A stretch of DNA of 64,000 bases from Lingula anatina. Lineage: Eukaryota > Brachiopoda > Lingulata > Lingulida > Lingulidae. This document shows, piece by piece, positions 29,156-44,524 of this stretch. The stretch is from assembly GCF_001039355.2 (NCBI RefSeq), contig NW_019773958.1, forward strand, positions 162,919 through 226,918, given 5' to 3'. Each line of letters begins with the position of its first letter. Position 1 is the stretch's first letter. A model generated the notes under the pieces. It did no database searches. It was not told where the DNA came from and worked only from the letters and a program-made list of their open reading frames with translations. Position numbers and translations under genes: made by a program.

Positions 29156-32100
29156 AAGAAAAATTAAACACAACTTTACATATTTCTGAAGTATTCTTAT
29201 ATCTCATTATGTTGGGTAAGGAAATTAATGTGAGTCTCAGAGAGATTCACATACTTCCAAGTTGTCTCCATCAGCACTTAATTTAAGAAAATTCATATTT
29301 TGTAGATATAAAACCTTCCCCCTTTTCTTTCCAGACATATGCTTACATCACAAACGTAATTAAATCGCTATTACTGCTAAATAATGAATTTGTATATTGA
29401 AGCAGAAATGAGAAAGAAATGTATTAATGGCTGACTTTAACAAAATTAATAAAGCTGTTATCTTAAACTCACACACCATGCTTCAAATATAGGAACTTAT
29501 CTGTTTGATGGTTGATAGGTATCAGAAAATTGTCGATGATCCCAGGAAATTTTGTTAATTGTACTAGGTCATCCCCAAACCCCTTTTTACCTATACAGGG
29601 AGGGGTAAATAGGAAGCACAGGATGCAATTTAAAATAACACTGCAGATTGAAACCACATGGAGGAGGAACCAAGAAGAGCCATTAAGATAACCATCAAAT
29701 CTTTTTTCGTCTTTGTTTAAAGTAAATCAGGTAAAAAAAAAAATGCACATGGGAGATAAAAACTGCCTTTTTTCTTCAGAGCGAAAAAGAGGGGGGGAAT
29801 CAAATATAAAATGTAATGGCAGCCAATGAGTTTGGAATCAGTCAATATAGCACTTTACAAAGGGTGAGGCAGACAAATTCAATTTCAAAGGCGAATAAAG
29901 TGAGGCCAAGACAAACCAATCCAGACCAACCTTTTTCATAATAGGGAAAATTCCATCAAATTGAATTCAAACTATAGACATATCATAGTAGCGAAATCAG
30001 GCAATTTTCAATTTAGGTGTCTTTTTGTATAGATATATCTACAACTTAGAGCAAAATTGAGAAGTTTTTCTTGAAGTACACAGTAATTATACAGTAAATT
30101 ATAACAAAAATGCTTAAAATCTTTTCCAGTTGGATACACTTAATTCAATCATAAAAGCTGTTCAATTGCAGTTTCTATTTAGATATCATTTCATAATGAT
30201 CTCCTACTATGAATTCGACCTAAAAAGACTTTAATTTCACATTCCATTATCAAATCAATTCACAATCTGCCTCATCTTCTATCAAAAGCATCAAGTATAC
30301 TTTATCTCCTCAGTAATTCTGCTCTTAGATATTCCCCTCAGAGCGTTTCTATTTGTGTTTACACTACAGTGAAAGCTTAATTGCATTCCATATGGAACAC
30401 CTTGAGACCTAAAGTACACGATGCAGGATTTTTTTCCCTATAACCTAGCCCTCACAAACGGACCATTACAGATGCTATATATATCAGCCCTTGAACTATA
30501 AGTACAAATAAAACAAGTTCAAACATAATGCAAAAAATATTTTGATAAATAAATAAATACACAATTTTAAGTGATACTCTAAGTTTGTATTGAGAAATTT
30601 TCTAATTATTTATGGTTTCTCAAAGTATCTGTTATTGTGGTTAGTAAATATTAAAGCAGTGTATATACTGTCATGAAGCGAGACTAAATGAGGTGCTGCC
30701 ACATATTGGCCAAATTTGAAACCAGGCAAGGTAAAGAAATTACCACCAAATATGCTGTATATGCCAACCAAAATGCCATCTATAATGATGATAATGCGGA
30801 TTTGTAAGCAGGTTAAAAAGTAAAAAGAGCAAAATTGTTCACATTAAGTTCTCTGTCAACATTATACTCCTTAACATTAAAGCATTTTAAAAGAACCTTT
30901 GGAAAGGAAATAATCAGACCTGGGCCCTGTATCTCAAAAGCGTGATATCACATAGAGGCTATAGTGTATTACATGGGGCGAGTATGGGCGAGTTATGGAA
31001 TCGAGACGCTTGCGCTCGGTCGCAATGCGCGATGCTTTTGAGATATGGGGCCCAGGTCTTAGAAAACACAGCATTTATCACTCCTTAATCAGGTTAAAGA
31101 TGGAATGTTCATACAGTGTGATTAAAAACTATCCAAGGATTCACTTAATTTGATTGTATCAATCAAAAAAGATAACATTTTTATGGACCTAGAATATAGG
31201 ACTGACAGTGACCAACCTCACACAAAGTTTACAAATTTAACCATCTTTTAGCAGAATCCTATAGTTAACTGATGTAAAATATCCATAATTACGGAAACTG
31301 AAACATATGCATTTTCCAATTTTAACTGAATAAAAATCAATTTTTTTTAAATTTACATATTAGTAATTTGCTTGAAGGGACCGATTTCAAATTTCAATCA
31401 AGCTTTTTTGGTACTGGACAAAAATAAAAATAAACAAATAAATGAAAAGTGTTAGTGCATCCAGAATTCAATGACTCCTGTGGCAGCAGCTTGCCTGATG
31501 CATCTACATAAAATCAAATGACAAGGATGCATACCTTCCATTTCCATGCTGCTCCTAGAGCCAGAAATCTTCATACTTGGCACCTGTTTCAGTGCTGCTA
31601 CAGGGACCAGCCCTTCTTGTTGAGCAGCACCCTCTGTGGACAGAGTACGAACTAAGCACCAGTCAGGTCTTTCTGAGGAGACAGATAGCACTTCCACTTG
31701 TTCTCCTTTGTGTATGGTAAGTTCTTGACTTTGAGCTGCTGAGTAGTCTTCCACTACAACAGCAACTTCACCACTCTGGAAATTGAAAAAATGACAAACT
31801 CAATGACAAGAGCTTTTGAGTTAAACATTTCACAAATGAACTGTTGACTTTGTTGTCTGGTGTCTGGCACTGATGGCAGTCCTGCGATTCAACAATGAAA
31901 AAACTATCAAAAAAAGAAAAAAAAAAGAAAAAAGAAAGAAAGAACATTAAAACTTAAATGCATTCAGTTCTTCTTGGAATAAGTTGGCAGCATTACAAGC
32001 AGCATCCAATTTTAGATAAATTCATCTTCGTTGAATTCAACTGTGGTCTCAGTACAACAGGTTATACAGTGTTTCTAGGAATTAATTAAGATATCTGAGA

Positions 32101-32564
32101 CAGAGGTATTCAACATGGATTCAGATCCCTGCCAATCTGTCTACATACACAACATACATGAGGTGAAACCTATATCTGGGGTTGAGCTGACTCATACCAT
32201 GGTATTTATGTATGACAACATTCTAGGTAACATACTACATACTATGAGTTGGTTCCAAGGGTATGCCTATGGTGTCTACTTCTCAGTCTATATTCTATTA
32301 CATTAATCACATTAAGCATAACTTTTTTCTGTATATCCAAAGTAACCAATAAATAAATTAAGATTTTTTAAAATTAAATAACTGAATGTGAAAATAAAAA
32401 TACATGATAAATTTTTGCTCTTACAGAAATGACAGAATGTGACTTTTTACTTAATAATATATAATATCGTTATTTGGAGCAAATTACATCATAATTTAGG
32501 AAATATGCACAACATTGAATTAACAACTAAATTTCAAATTTCAAATGTTAATGCCAAGATGAAA

Positions 32565-32640
<76 letters not shown>

Positions 32641-35600
32641 TCATATATGCTACCTAACATCTGGGACTTACCACCTCTAATTCTAGTTCAAATACTTCCC
32701 AAGTCATATAAATATCTTTAGCACTATGGGTTCTCTCCATGAAATAATAGCTATAAAGGTCAAAATGAGGTAGCTTTCTGTGACAATCAATATTCTCCAT
32801 TGCTTAAAAATAGCCATAAGGACTAATTTGCCTGCGTTTCAGTAACACTAATATATGAACAGACAGACACACACATTTACAATAATGATAATCGAAGTTG
32901 ATTAATTCAGACCAAGAACAGACTAACTGATGGCACCACAAGAAGTTGCTCAACATGGGGTTTACTAGTGTAAGTGGAATGTGGGTTAATTCGAAGGGAT
33001 GTGATCATCTGATGACGTCATAGGTATACTGTACTATTTTCAGCCTATATGTGAGCCTATCTGCTGACAGGACCTGAGACTTAATAAAGATGGAAAAGTA
33101 AATTAAGTAAACCAAAGCGAAACAGACCAAATCCTGAAAGCTAAACAACACAGTCGAAGTAAAATTTTTAATCCCCATGCCTATTGAAAACTAAGCACTG
33201 TAGAGAAATTAATCTTAATATCCATTTTCCAAAAGGATTTGTTATAAAAAGTGCTGTAATATCAAGTAATCAGTTAAGTGGCTTAGACCAAAACCTTGCT
33301 ATCCTGAGCACAGCATATATAAGTAGTATGTCACGATTCAGTATATTTTTGAAATCAACTTATACTTAAATATGATCATATTTCGAGGTCAACCAGGCAC
33401 CAACGTACGGTGATAAAAATAATGTGCTTTTCTGCACTCTAAAGAGGAATGATGTATACTGCTTCTTCTTCTTCTTTTTTTTTTTTTTTTCTTTTTTTGC
33501 TGCATCATATACCTCTCTTGATTTCTGTAGCCAGGTTCATTATTTAAATACTTAACCACAGTCACAGTGAGAAATTTGGCACTAGATATTCACATGTTTT
33601 ACTGTACCATGCCCAGCAGGAATTTATGGAAAAATAGGAGAAAAAAGTCATCACCCAACTGGCCTCTGGTTAAGGGTAACTTGTACCTGTTAATCAGTGA
33701 GGTAGAAGTTCCCCTCTGGTGTGAGCCCAAATATCGACGGATCTTGCACACTCCCAACCATCTTACCCACCATAACTGATGGCTGAATCAAGGTGGATTC
33801 TAGGAGCAGCTTTGGCATGAAGCTAAGACTGGGTTCCCATACTTATATCGATCCATCTGAATAGACCTAACTCCCTGAGGGTTCACACTAAATTGCTATC
33901 AGCTCAAGAGGCTTAAATGTCTGTCAAGCTACCCAAATCAGCTAGGGGTACGGATAATTACCCCCTAACAGTTTTACTAAAGCGTGACAGACATTTAAGC
34001 CAGTTAGTTTGATAGCAATTTAGTGAGACTCGCCAGGGAGATAGATAGATCCAAATATCTGTGGAAATGGTCCTTAACTATAATACTGACACCATTCCTC
34101 ATCCACCCTTAATAATTATGACAAACCATCTTTATTGCCCTACCTCTTCTTACCCAACTCCTCTTTCTTCCACCCTCCTACCTTCAACATGCATCCAAAC
34201 TTCACGTTTTGATTGTTCTCATATCCACTACCATCTTTTTCAATTCTTACCATTCTACTTGCACATGCACTATAATATTTCTATAAGTCAATTGCGTGAA
34301 ACAAAAATACCCTTATACTAGTTATAGTGTGTCTGGCTTATTACATATACAGTTTGACAAGAAGTTGCTCAGGTTAATAATTACATTGTTGAAATAATAA
34401 CAGCCTTGCCAAAGTGGCAGCAAAGAAAATGATGCAGCATCTTCAGTGCAGAAAATAAAAAACCTTAGAAACATGCTCCCAGTGCCTTGGTTAAGATCAG
34501 ATACATAATTGTACTATACTCAAAATAGATAGGCTTAAAATAACCTCCTGCTTCTGAGGGATAGACATAAGCTGTCTATATCATATATAAGGTCACTAGC
34601 GAGAGTATGGATAGACACAATATACATAATATAAACTAATAAATAAAACCCTGATTCCTTCATCAATTGCCATTTTTTAAATATTTTGCCTTTCATTTTT
34701 TTTTATATTTTGCCTTTAAAGTAATTGGTTATTCACAGGTCAAGTGGTGCCCTGAAAAGGTAAGCTATAACATCTCACCTCTAAATCAAACAAGTGGCAC
34801 TTTTTGTAAAATACAACACTTTCCATACCATACCTTTTCCTCTTTTTCTGTATCATCTCCAAGACCAAGGCCCCTTCCAAGTGGGACTTGCATTAACTTA
34901 ACAATATAGATCCCCAAGTATCCCAATGCTCCTGCCATGTCGACCAACTTAACACTGACGTTTGCTGCGCTATTTGCACTGTTCTCCACTTTATTTTCTA
35001 TCCCTGGATGTCAATAGCTTAATGCAGCACTTTTACACCAGTATAAATCACGCAGAATCATCGCATTATGTAGTTTTCATCATGCCTCATCAGGGGTGAA
35101 TCATGGTTATTTTCCAGTTAGTTTCTATCAGTTGAGTCTATCTGTAGGTAATTCTAGTGTTACCATTGACTGACTGCTACATATATATTCAATCAAGAAC
35201 AGATTGAGATACATCAGCATAAACCACTGCTGTTGTTGCAGAATGTCTGACAACGTTCGAATTTAGTGGACTGCGATGATCTAATTGACACGTGAATAGT
35301 GGGAGTTAAGCAATCAATTAACTGCCTCTTAACAACCGGGGGTTCCCAGGTAAACCAAAGTTTCCAGTGCATGCTTTAATAAGGCATCTTCTAAGTGAGC
35401 ATCCCATCAACACATTAACAAAATCCACCACTTATTTTCTCAAAACAAATAGCAGACACTAAAACAAGAGAAAATACCCGCAACCTTGACCACAAAAAGA
35501 TAAACCTGGATCTCCAGCTGTTTTTTTTCCTAGGTTTGACCTCAGCTTGCTACCTGCATAATATGCACAGGTGCAGAAAAATATGCACTATCTAATCTGA

Positions 35601-38600
35601 AGATAACAGGCTGTATTGTTCTACAGAAACTCTGGCCAACTGTCCCAAGTTGCTTTTCCCACTGCTGTTAGGTGGTTTGTAAGGTGTGCTTCCACGAGCC
35701 TTGGAGACAATACTGTACAAAGATAAAGTAGTCTGGCATAAGTAACTAAACTGCTGCACTGAAGAGACAAATGCACTTTTAGCAGTTACTGATCTTTAGA
35801 TGTCTATCAAAACTGTTCAGAATCAGTTTCTTATTGTTCAGAAATTCTTCTGCAGCTGTTTGAGCACAAAAAAAAAAAGCATCTGTCGGGAAAACTCACA
35901 GTTCTGCTGGCTGCCAATGCAGACAATGCAATTTTGTTCTAAAACAAAGCATCTAATGGCAATCACTTCTGTAGATTGCAATCAAAATTATTCATTTTTA
36001 TGCCATCCAAAATTGGTGGTTTCTACAGAAGTTACCCTGCTTTAACCAGTGCCCTTATTGCCAGATAAACCATCAGTGTTCACCACCTAGTCCCCATGCA
36101 GGCAATGCATTCTTAGAAACCAGCTCTACTACTGCTGCTATTCTCCATCTGTCAACGCCCAGCTCTGTGCTCAGGTGGAGAAAATCATTTATTATGACTA
36201 GGATCCACAACAGCTCTGTCACCTGGTGTACTCTAATTTCTCTATGTAGAATTCATGTTGTTCATACAAAAGACAAAATATTCTTAGAGCATCTTGGCAA
36301 CGAAACCATTTCAACTGCGTCAATCAGATCAACCACCTGAGGTCTAACTATGGGGGGAGGGGAAAGGGGGGCATCTCAAAAACATCACCTTAACATAACT
36401 TGAACATTATAGATCAGGTCAAATCCGTTATGCTGCCTTTCCCCACTGAAGCATTGACTACCTGCTCTTGTGTGCTTTAATTACCATCCCAGTGGGATTT
36501 CTATATGCTATATCTATTTACAATAGACTTCTGACCAACAATACTAAAAGTCAGTCATATTAAAGATTTTTCCTACATCAGTATGCACAGGTCTAAGCAA
36601 GCACATTCTGCACGGCATAATTAACCTGATATATCCAAGGTTACCATGGCAACAAACCAAAAAAGGAAATTGGCCTGGGAGATTATCAATAATAGACTCC
36701 ATAATCCATCTGCAATAATCACCATGCAGAGACCAGGGTAGTTGATAGGTTGACATACATAAGGTTTTCAGCTTTCTTGAAAAATGTGTTACAAAAGGGG
36801 CTGGATTTACCTAAGAATTATCCCAACTGATGCAATGCACTGCTTGCAAGACAATTGGGTTCTCTGAGTAATCTAACTCTCTTTCTATGTCTTTGACTAA
36901 AGCAAAATCTGTCCTAAATGTGGCTTCACTGCAATCTTTTAGGCCCACTTGAAAAAAATCCACAGAAGCATTTTCAGAAGCCAGTTCTGCAATGGTTGAC
37001 CCAAATTTTATGCATCTAAACACTACTCTACAAACAATCAAAAATATTCCCACTTCTGAAATGCTAATTACTGGCAATGTTCAGTGTAGTACCTTGATGG
37101 TCCATGCACACCTAATGCATTCAACCCTGTCTTATCATTATAAATTCAGTTGATAAGTATCTGCTCTGCTTCAATTAAACCTTTCAGGTCACATATGCAT
37201 TTACTATTCTAACCTCACCTCCAATGATCTGCATGTAAAAATTATTGGCCAAGGCTGGTACACTTGTTCTTAGAAAGTACAGAACAGTATATACCAGTGT
37301 TAAGTGTCTTACATTAGGTGTCAGAAATAATCGACAATAAAGACAACAAAAGGCATTAGAGAGGTGACTGAGGATGATTTCCAGAAATGTGATAAATTCT
37401 GAGAAACCAAGAATAATATTAGTTCAATGAGATATGAAGACACATGACAATGGCCATGATTAACTTCATTTTAACAAAGCAGCATTCTCAAACCAGTCAC
37501 ATGTTCAGGGTATGTGTAATATCAAGGGGTTATTCTCATTTTTAAAAAAGAAATGAGTGCTATAATTATTATTATCATTTTGCCCAGAAGAAATGCCAAT
37601 ATTAAGAAAAAAAAAGTAATCCAAAACAGGACACAGTGTTTGTACTTCTAAGAATATAATTCAATTAATAGCTGAACTTTTCCAAAACAGTAGAATATGG
37701 ATACTTGGCGAGTCTTCCAATTGATGAACACAATGTTTATTCTTGACTAAAATCAACACATTTGCTGTGGGAAATAAATCTTTACTGTTCTACACGTCAC
37801 CTGTTTGATATATATTGCATAAAGCATATGGACAGGACACCAAGAAATTTTCTTCATTGATCTATTTGCACTTAAAGACACTAGAAACTTGGCCACATAT
37901 CTTATTCTCCACAATTAAATTAGCCAAGGTGCATATCTGTAATTAATGCATATCCGTAATTAATGTTAAAGATAAAAATGCAAAATATTTCGTATTCTCC
38001 AAAATGTATACAGTTCAGTAATGGTGGGTAAACAGTATACAAAATTTATATTTCATAATAGATTATAAGTGCTTATGTCTACATGAAATCATGTAATAAT
38101 AATTTTGTTGACGTAATATAAAACAAATATTTTATGACCTAAAGTGATCCAAAAATCATTGCACTGGTCACATCAATACAAAAACCCTGTGATGAAAGGA
38201 AGTTTTCTTTCAACCAAACTGTATCCAGGAAAATGCTACTTAAGGGAGATACTACTTATCTTTATTACATATAATGGTTATATGGCAGTCCAGAGTCATT
38301 ATATTGTTTCCTGCTGCCTCCTTTTTGTACATATACTTGTAGCTATACCTTTTCACCAGTACATACTACATTCATTTTTGTTAAATTTATTATAAATGCT
38401 ACATGTGGCTGGTAACAGCTGCCACCTAGTGAAGCATTTTTCTTCTATGTTTCATATGTACCACAATTTCAGGTAGATTAGGTATTATGGAATGCCATAA
38501 AGCTTGGTTCTTAATTCATTTCATAAAGAAGGCAAAAAAGGAAAGATCTTATGAACACATTATTGTTATTGTTTTGTGATGATAAAGTTTATTAAGCAAA

Positions 38601-41600
38601 TGAATAAGTCACATCTGGTAAAAAATATCTTATCCTGAAAAATAGACAACTCTTATTTGATAAACACTAAGTATCCACCAAAAGCTGTGAATGTAGATAA
38701 GGTAAAGAATCCTTATTCTACGATGCCCACAAAAATGGATAAACCACAAAAACCTTTCCTTTCAGTTCCCATAAAAGGTTACAAACCACCACAATTAACC
38801 CTGGACGATTAGGCTCTCTAAAACAAGTGGCAAAAAACTATAATAACCATGATTTAAACCTCAGACTTTTGCTGCCTTTTCATGAAGTTTACAGCACCAA
38901 TTACAAGCTCTTAGGGCCCATTCCCAACAAACTAATCTTTCTACGAAGATGGATCCAACTCTGCAGGAACTCTCGCTGAATGCAATCAGATTAAGAGATT
39001 AGCACGCCTCCTCTTGCTTCCAACGTACTCTTATAATCACCAGCTTTTCTGTATTCTACTTACAGCTAACCTACTGACTTATCACTTACATTGGTTTTAT
39101 TTGTAAAATCCAACATACTGCCTATGAAGATCATTTCAACTTGTAACCAGTCAAATGATATTTGAAGTGTTAATAGGGCAATTAACAAAAATGCAGATAA
39201 ATCATTTTACCCCATTGCTGTTCACCATGTTAATAAAGTGTCAACACACACATGCATGCATGTGCATGCACGCACATGCACGCACACACGTCAGTATTTC
39301 TATGATGTTGGTACCCTAATCTCCATACAAATAGGAGCCAGCAGGTTCCAGCTATCATTCCTATGCTCAACTCAGCATATAATAATTCAGCTAAACATTA
39401 TTCAGTTTGCTGTATATTACACACATAAAAAAGTTCTTCTTTTCATCACTTCATCATTGACAGGGTTGAAAATACCAACTGGAAAAAATAGAAAATGTCT
39501 CCAAGTAACACCAAGTTATCTCTATTGTCTTATCTAAATATAGCTTCAGACATTACAGGAACAAATTTCAAAACATACACCTACCTATCCGAACTAAATA
39601 AAGTCATTCTCAAGTTTTTCTTCTACTCCATTTGGTCTCTTCTGAGATGTTTTTTACTCCATCTGGTCTCCTCTGAGATAAGTCTTCATCACTGGTCTTG
39701 ACAAAGTTCTTTACAGAAATTTTATCTAAAACTTTCCCCAGAATGCTGAACGAAAATCTGTTACACATCCATCTGGATCTACTCTTCCATCATCACTGCG
39801 ATTCCTCACAAAGAATTTTGCCGTGGCAATCCTTTAGAGAATGGGGATCAAAACCTTTCCAAAATGAATCCGAATTCCATGCAATTCCACGTCCCAACAA
39901 GACCATATAGTTTACTATCCCCGCTGATCAAATATCCAATTTGGAAAAGGCACTTGCAGAAAACAACTTACACAAACACAGGCTTCTCAGCTACCTGTAG
40001 AGGTGGCTGTTCTCCTGCCTCCAGGATTCTGGTTAATTTTGCTTTTTTGCCAATTTGGCTTCAGTAACGTAATAGATAGTTTCTGCTTTACTCAACTGAC
40101 ACATGTCTCTACAGGCCGTAGCCCACCAGTCACAGCTCTCATTAGAATCTGGCCCCTTTCCCTGGCTTGCTACTTCAATTGCGCGAAAGAAACTGTTATA
40201 AGCAACCATCATTAAAATGGCACTATTCAGATGAAAAGATAGTAAATAGTTCTTATGCTCTCTTCTATAATATTCCAAGTGCAGAAAAACTTTTCTTTCA
40301 TCATCAATTAATAAATCATTGCATGATACAAAATTAACAGAAATTAAATGAAAAAAATATTTCAATGAAAGTTTCTTGAAATTCAATCATCAACAAAACT
40401 TCCATTTTAACGAAGGACAATAATTAAACAAAACACATATACAACTTTTCTAATATAAGGGAAGACAGCAGGTTCTCTATCTCCTATTCATGAGGCAAAC
40501 TGATGCCATCATAACATTTTTGGTTTAAAAATCCCAAGGTTTCTGAATACACCTTTGAATTTACAGTACCATCCATATCTCTAAGTTCAATTTGACCAAA
40601 AGCCTTATGCTTCTCACTGCCCCAGCTGCATTGTATGGCAATATGTACCAGCTGGCTCTAAATAGTGGAACTTGGCCCACCTGGGTTACTTTGATGATGC
40701 TGTCGACTTAGTCTTTATCTAAAATTTCACATAAGCAGACTGCCTCTTATACCTTAAGGTAGATCGGTCGTTACATGTTCCAACGTTCGAATTTTTTTAA
40801 ATTTTTTTTTGTTTGAAGAGACACCCAAGTACATTAAAAATTTGCAAAAAAAATTGGGGGTCACCGACCAAATANGATGCGTTGAAATTGCGCAAATCGT
40901 CAAATTACGTAACGACCGATCTACCTTAAAAGAGCTTAAATCTAAACAACCAGTTGGGGAAATCGCAAAATTAAAGTGAAATATCACATCATGTCGACAA
41001 ATAGAATAAGAAGCAATATTTGATTATTCTGAATATCTTAATCGTTTAATCCAAGGTCCAAACAAGAGCTGCAAGTTTTTTTTCTTAATTCACATTAAAA
41101 ATCATAACTCATGACAAAAATATCATTATTTTTGCTAACATCTTAAGTGTTACCATATGGCATTTACAGAAAATTTATTCTGGGCAATTTCTCCCAGACT
41201 GCGCTAGGCTGGATGTAAATGCCAGTGCATTAGTGATCCTCCACATCTCATCACACTAAAGCATTTTTAGCTTTTGGTTTCTACAACTCACTCAGCATTG
41301 AGCTTCCTGGTTGTGTTAAAAGGTCTTGTACACTGACGAAAATAAAACCAGACTGGGTTAGGGTTACATAATGTCACAGGACGACCAAATCACTGTACCT
41401 TTTATCTGAGGTTCTGAATTAATTTAATTTGCCATCTTAAAGTTAATTTCTTTAATATAGTTAATCCTAGACTGTGACCAATGGGGTCATTTGTGAGCAC
41501 AGTGCAATGTTTGGTATATATACTTATTCAATTGTCTGGCAATGTTATTCAGTCCTAAACCAGGTTTGGTTTGATTCATCATCTGAATGTATCAAACCCA

Positions 41601-44470
41601 TACTTTGTCAGTAATTTCATTGCTGTCGTGCTTTACGTTTTTACCTCCAATACTTCAAGAATAAAGTAATTTTTTCTTCAGTCAACAGCTAAATACTGAA
41701 ATTGATTACCTCCCATATTTCTGACTGTGACTCCAGTACTTCAGTATGTAAACTTGACATTTTCGGAAAATGAAAAAAAAAAAAACTTGAATCTTCCATC
41801 TTTATTATCTTATATCTCATGTAAATGCACTAAGCCTCACTTTTTCATCCCACTGGGTTCCAAAATAGTACACTGTTTATTTTGTACTTACGCCAAGGTA
41901 ACCACTGTGTTTTCAATTTTCAGATGTAAGGGCAATGGTTCAAGAGAGATGTAACATAAGACCACATTTCACATGTTATTTACCAAATATTCCTGCATAC
42001 TTAAAATGCCATTTATGATTTACCACACTAAAAATACCTTCATCTGAAAAATGATATTAATTATCATAGGTGCATATGATTGATAAAGCATATGTTGGGT
42101 GATTCAACGGGAGGAATTCTGCAAAATTCATAGAAAAACCACTGTGTACCTTACATATCTAAAACAATTTTTTTTATCTCTAAACCCTATGACCTATAAA
42201 TTAAATAATTTTTTTAAAATTAGAAAAACATACATCAATCACATTTTTCTTTGGCAATCACTACAAAAAACATGTTGCACAAAAAACTAGAATAATTCAC
42301 AAAATCGGGTTTTATGAGGCACTGCATTGATAGACCAAATTCTACAACCTGAAGATTCTAAAATACATAGCCATGCAAAGAAAATGTTCACAAGTCTGTG
42401 AGAAAAATACAAAAGGAAGGAATGAGATTATATCAGTCAAGTCCACAGGATGCTTTCTGAAAACCAAAATGATTTTGTTTACCTACAGGAAGCTCAGCAC
42501 TTTATCGATCTTGACTTGACAAGAATAGAGCAATTCAAATTGAGGGGATCTAAGGACAGCTTCATTGTCTTCCTCCAGCCCCACTCCTCAAAATACAGGT
42601 TTATCATAGACAAGTTTTGGTAATACTTTGCAACAACAACATTAAAAAAATCCCATTTTGTATTCTGCTGAGTCTACATACCAACTGCAGCTTATCTGCC
42701 TTATGCCTAAACCATATTATGCCGAAGGGCAAATTCCAAAATTTCTAACTCCAGTAGATGTATTTTCCTATTTCTAGGTGTATCTTATTAGATTTCCAAA
42801 AGATACTATTCTTGTGGAAGTTGCTTGCAAAGAAAATTGGTTGCTGAATTGTGATTTTCCTCATCTCTAAACTTTACAATACCTGACAGGCAAATTCTCC
42901 AGTTTACCTCAGCAGCAGGTTTGTGTTCCAATTTCTTGGTGTATCCTCATGATTTCAAAATGAATCTTGTAACAGCTGCTCAACACTGCAGACATTTGGT
43001 AGCCTAATCACTATTTTTCTTATTTCCAAACTATCCAACCCTGACAGGCAAATTACCAATTTCTTGCTACCATTTGCTGTTGCAGAAGTTTGCATCCCAA
43101 TTTATAGATATATCTTTTAGTCTTTTCAAAAGGATATCCTGCTTGCAGCAGATTCTTACCTATGAAGGCATTTGTTTGCCAAAATATGTACACCTTTCCA
43201 GTTTCTAATCCACAGAATTCTAAAAAAAGCAAACTATCAGCTTTTTTGCTAATGCAGACTGAAGGAATTACGCCCTTTCCCTTTTCATCGTTGAAAAAAA
43301 ACTCATCAACTACCTGACGTCTGCTCTCATTCAATACCCATTTGAAAAGCGTAAACCTTTTACCCAATGTGAAGAAAGCTTCCTTACGGCTAAAAAAAAT
43401 TCTAAAGAACAACACCCGCTCAAAAATGAAAACTTACATCTTGGACTTGCACATTCTTTTCCAACCAGCAATCACCTACAGTTTCATTCCAGCTGAAGAT
43501 AATCTTGTTTTCCTAGATACCCTTGTAAATACCAATTCTCTGGGCTGACGGTCAATCAAAAAATGGATAAGTAGACAATATTGCCTTTTAAGACAACTGG
43601 AACGCAGGGTAGCAATTACCATTTAAAATTAAATGTGTCCATCCGCTTGTTCACGAACCTCAATCTGCAGCTTGACAGGAGTGGATTACAGGAACCAATA
43701 CTCCAGTTGAGATGAAATCTGGGCCCACACCTTCAAAGGTCCCAGCTGAGACTAGTCATGGCAGATTTACACAAGGCAAGAGGCTTTACCCAGGTGTGAT
43801 CCAGGACCAAACCATGAGCAGACCAAATGGAACAATTCGACTACATAACTCATAACAATGAATGCAAATTGGCTGGATTGTATGAATGGAAACCAAGAAC
43901 GTGTAAGGAGTGATCCAATTTTAGTGTACCACAACCCTGCCTTGTGATATACTCTCCTCACTGACAGGTTTTAGTACACCATGGGTGAATCACATACACA
44001 AGGCCCCAGATCTGTGTAAACAAGAGCTAGACATACAGGCTATACAACTGACATGGTACAGTTCAATTCACTCAGCAGTCAAAGAAACCTGTACTTTACT
44101 GGTATTTACTAAGGTGTAAACTGTATCTTGTAAGAAACAAAACAGAATCTTTTAGTTTCTACTTATCTTATGATGAAATATGTTTCTGTTCAGCAAAACT
44201 AGGTATTAACAAATAAGCAATGGAATAAAAACAAAGATACTAGTATTATAAATAATGCTGGCATCCATGATACTGTAGTACGCAAACAGTAGAAACAATG
44301 ACTGATCTCAAAAGTGTCAGAACTCTATCAATAAATGACTGTCTCAATAGGGTTAATAATAATTCAAAAGTGTCTTAATAATAATAAGGCCCCTCTTCAA
44401 AATTCCTCCTCCCCAAAAAATAATAGAATAAAATAAATAGCAATGCTTCATATTCACCTGTAATTTAACA

Positions 44471-44524
<54 letters not shown>

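Larger units (their letters stand above)
25188..31534 (-). other. Intron
   Basis: AT-rich intron with a GA microsatellite (25766-25827), a 39-base A run (29112-29150) and a 144-bp foldback element (30916-31059). Nothing else is recognised. Confidence 0.75.

Noticed and set aside
33013-33020. TGACGTCA palindrome (CRE-like)
   Set aside because: One 8-mer is expected by chance in a window of this size, and it is not placed at a supported promoter.
39238-39300. Alternating CA/TG/CG tract as a functional Z-DNA element
   Set aside because: Ordinary microsatellite; nothing links it to a promoter here.
43053-43415. Minus-strand open frame of 120 codons
   Set aside because: No recognisable family, no splice signals and phenylalanine/lysine-rich chance composition; it overlaps the end of the degenerate tandem array.
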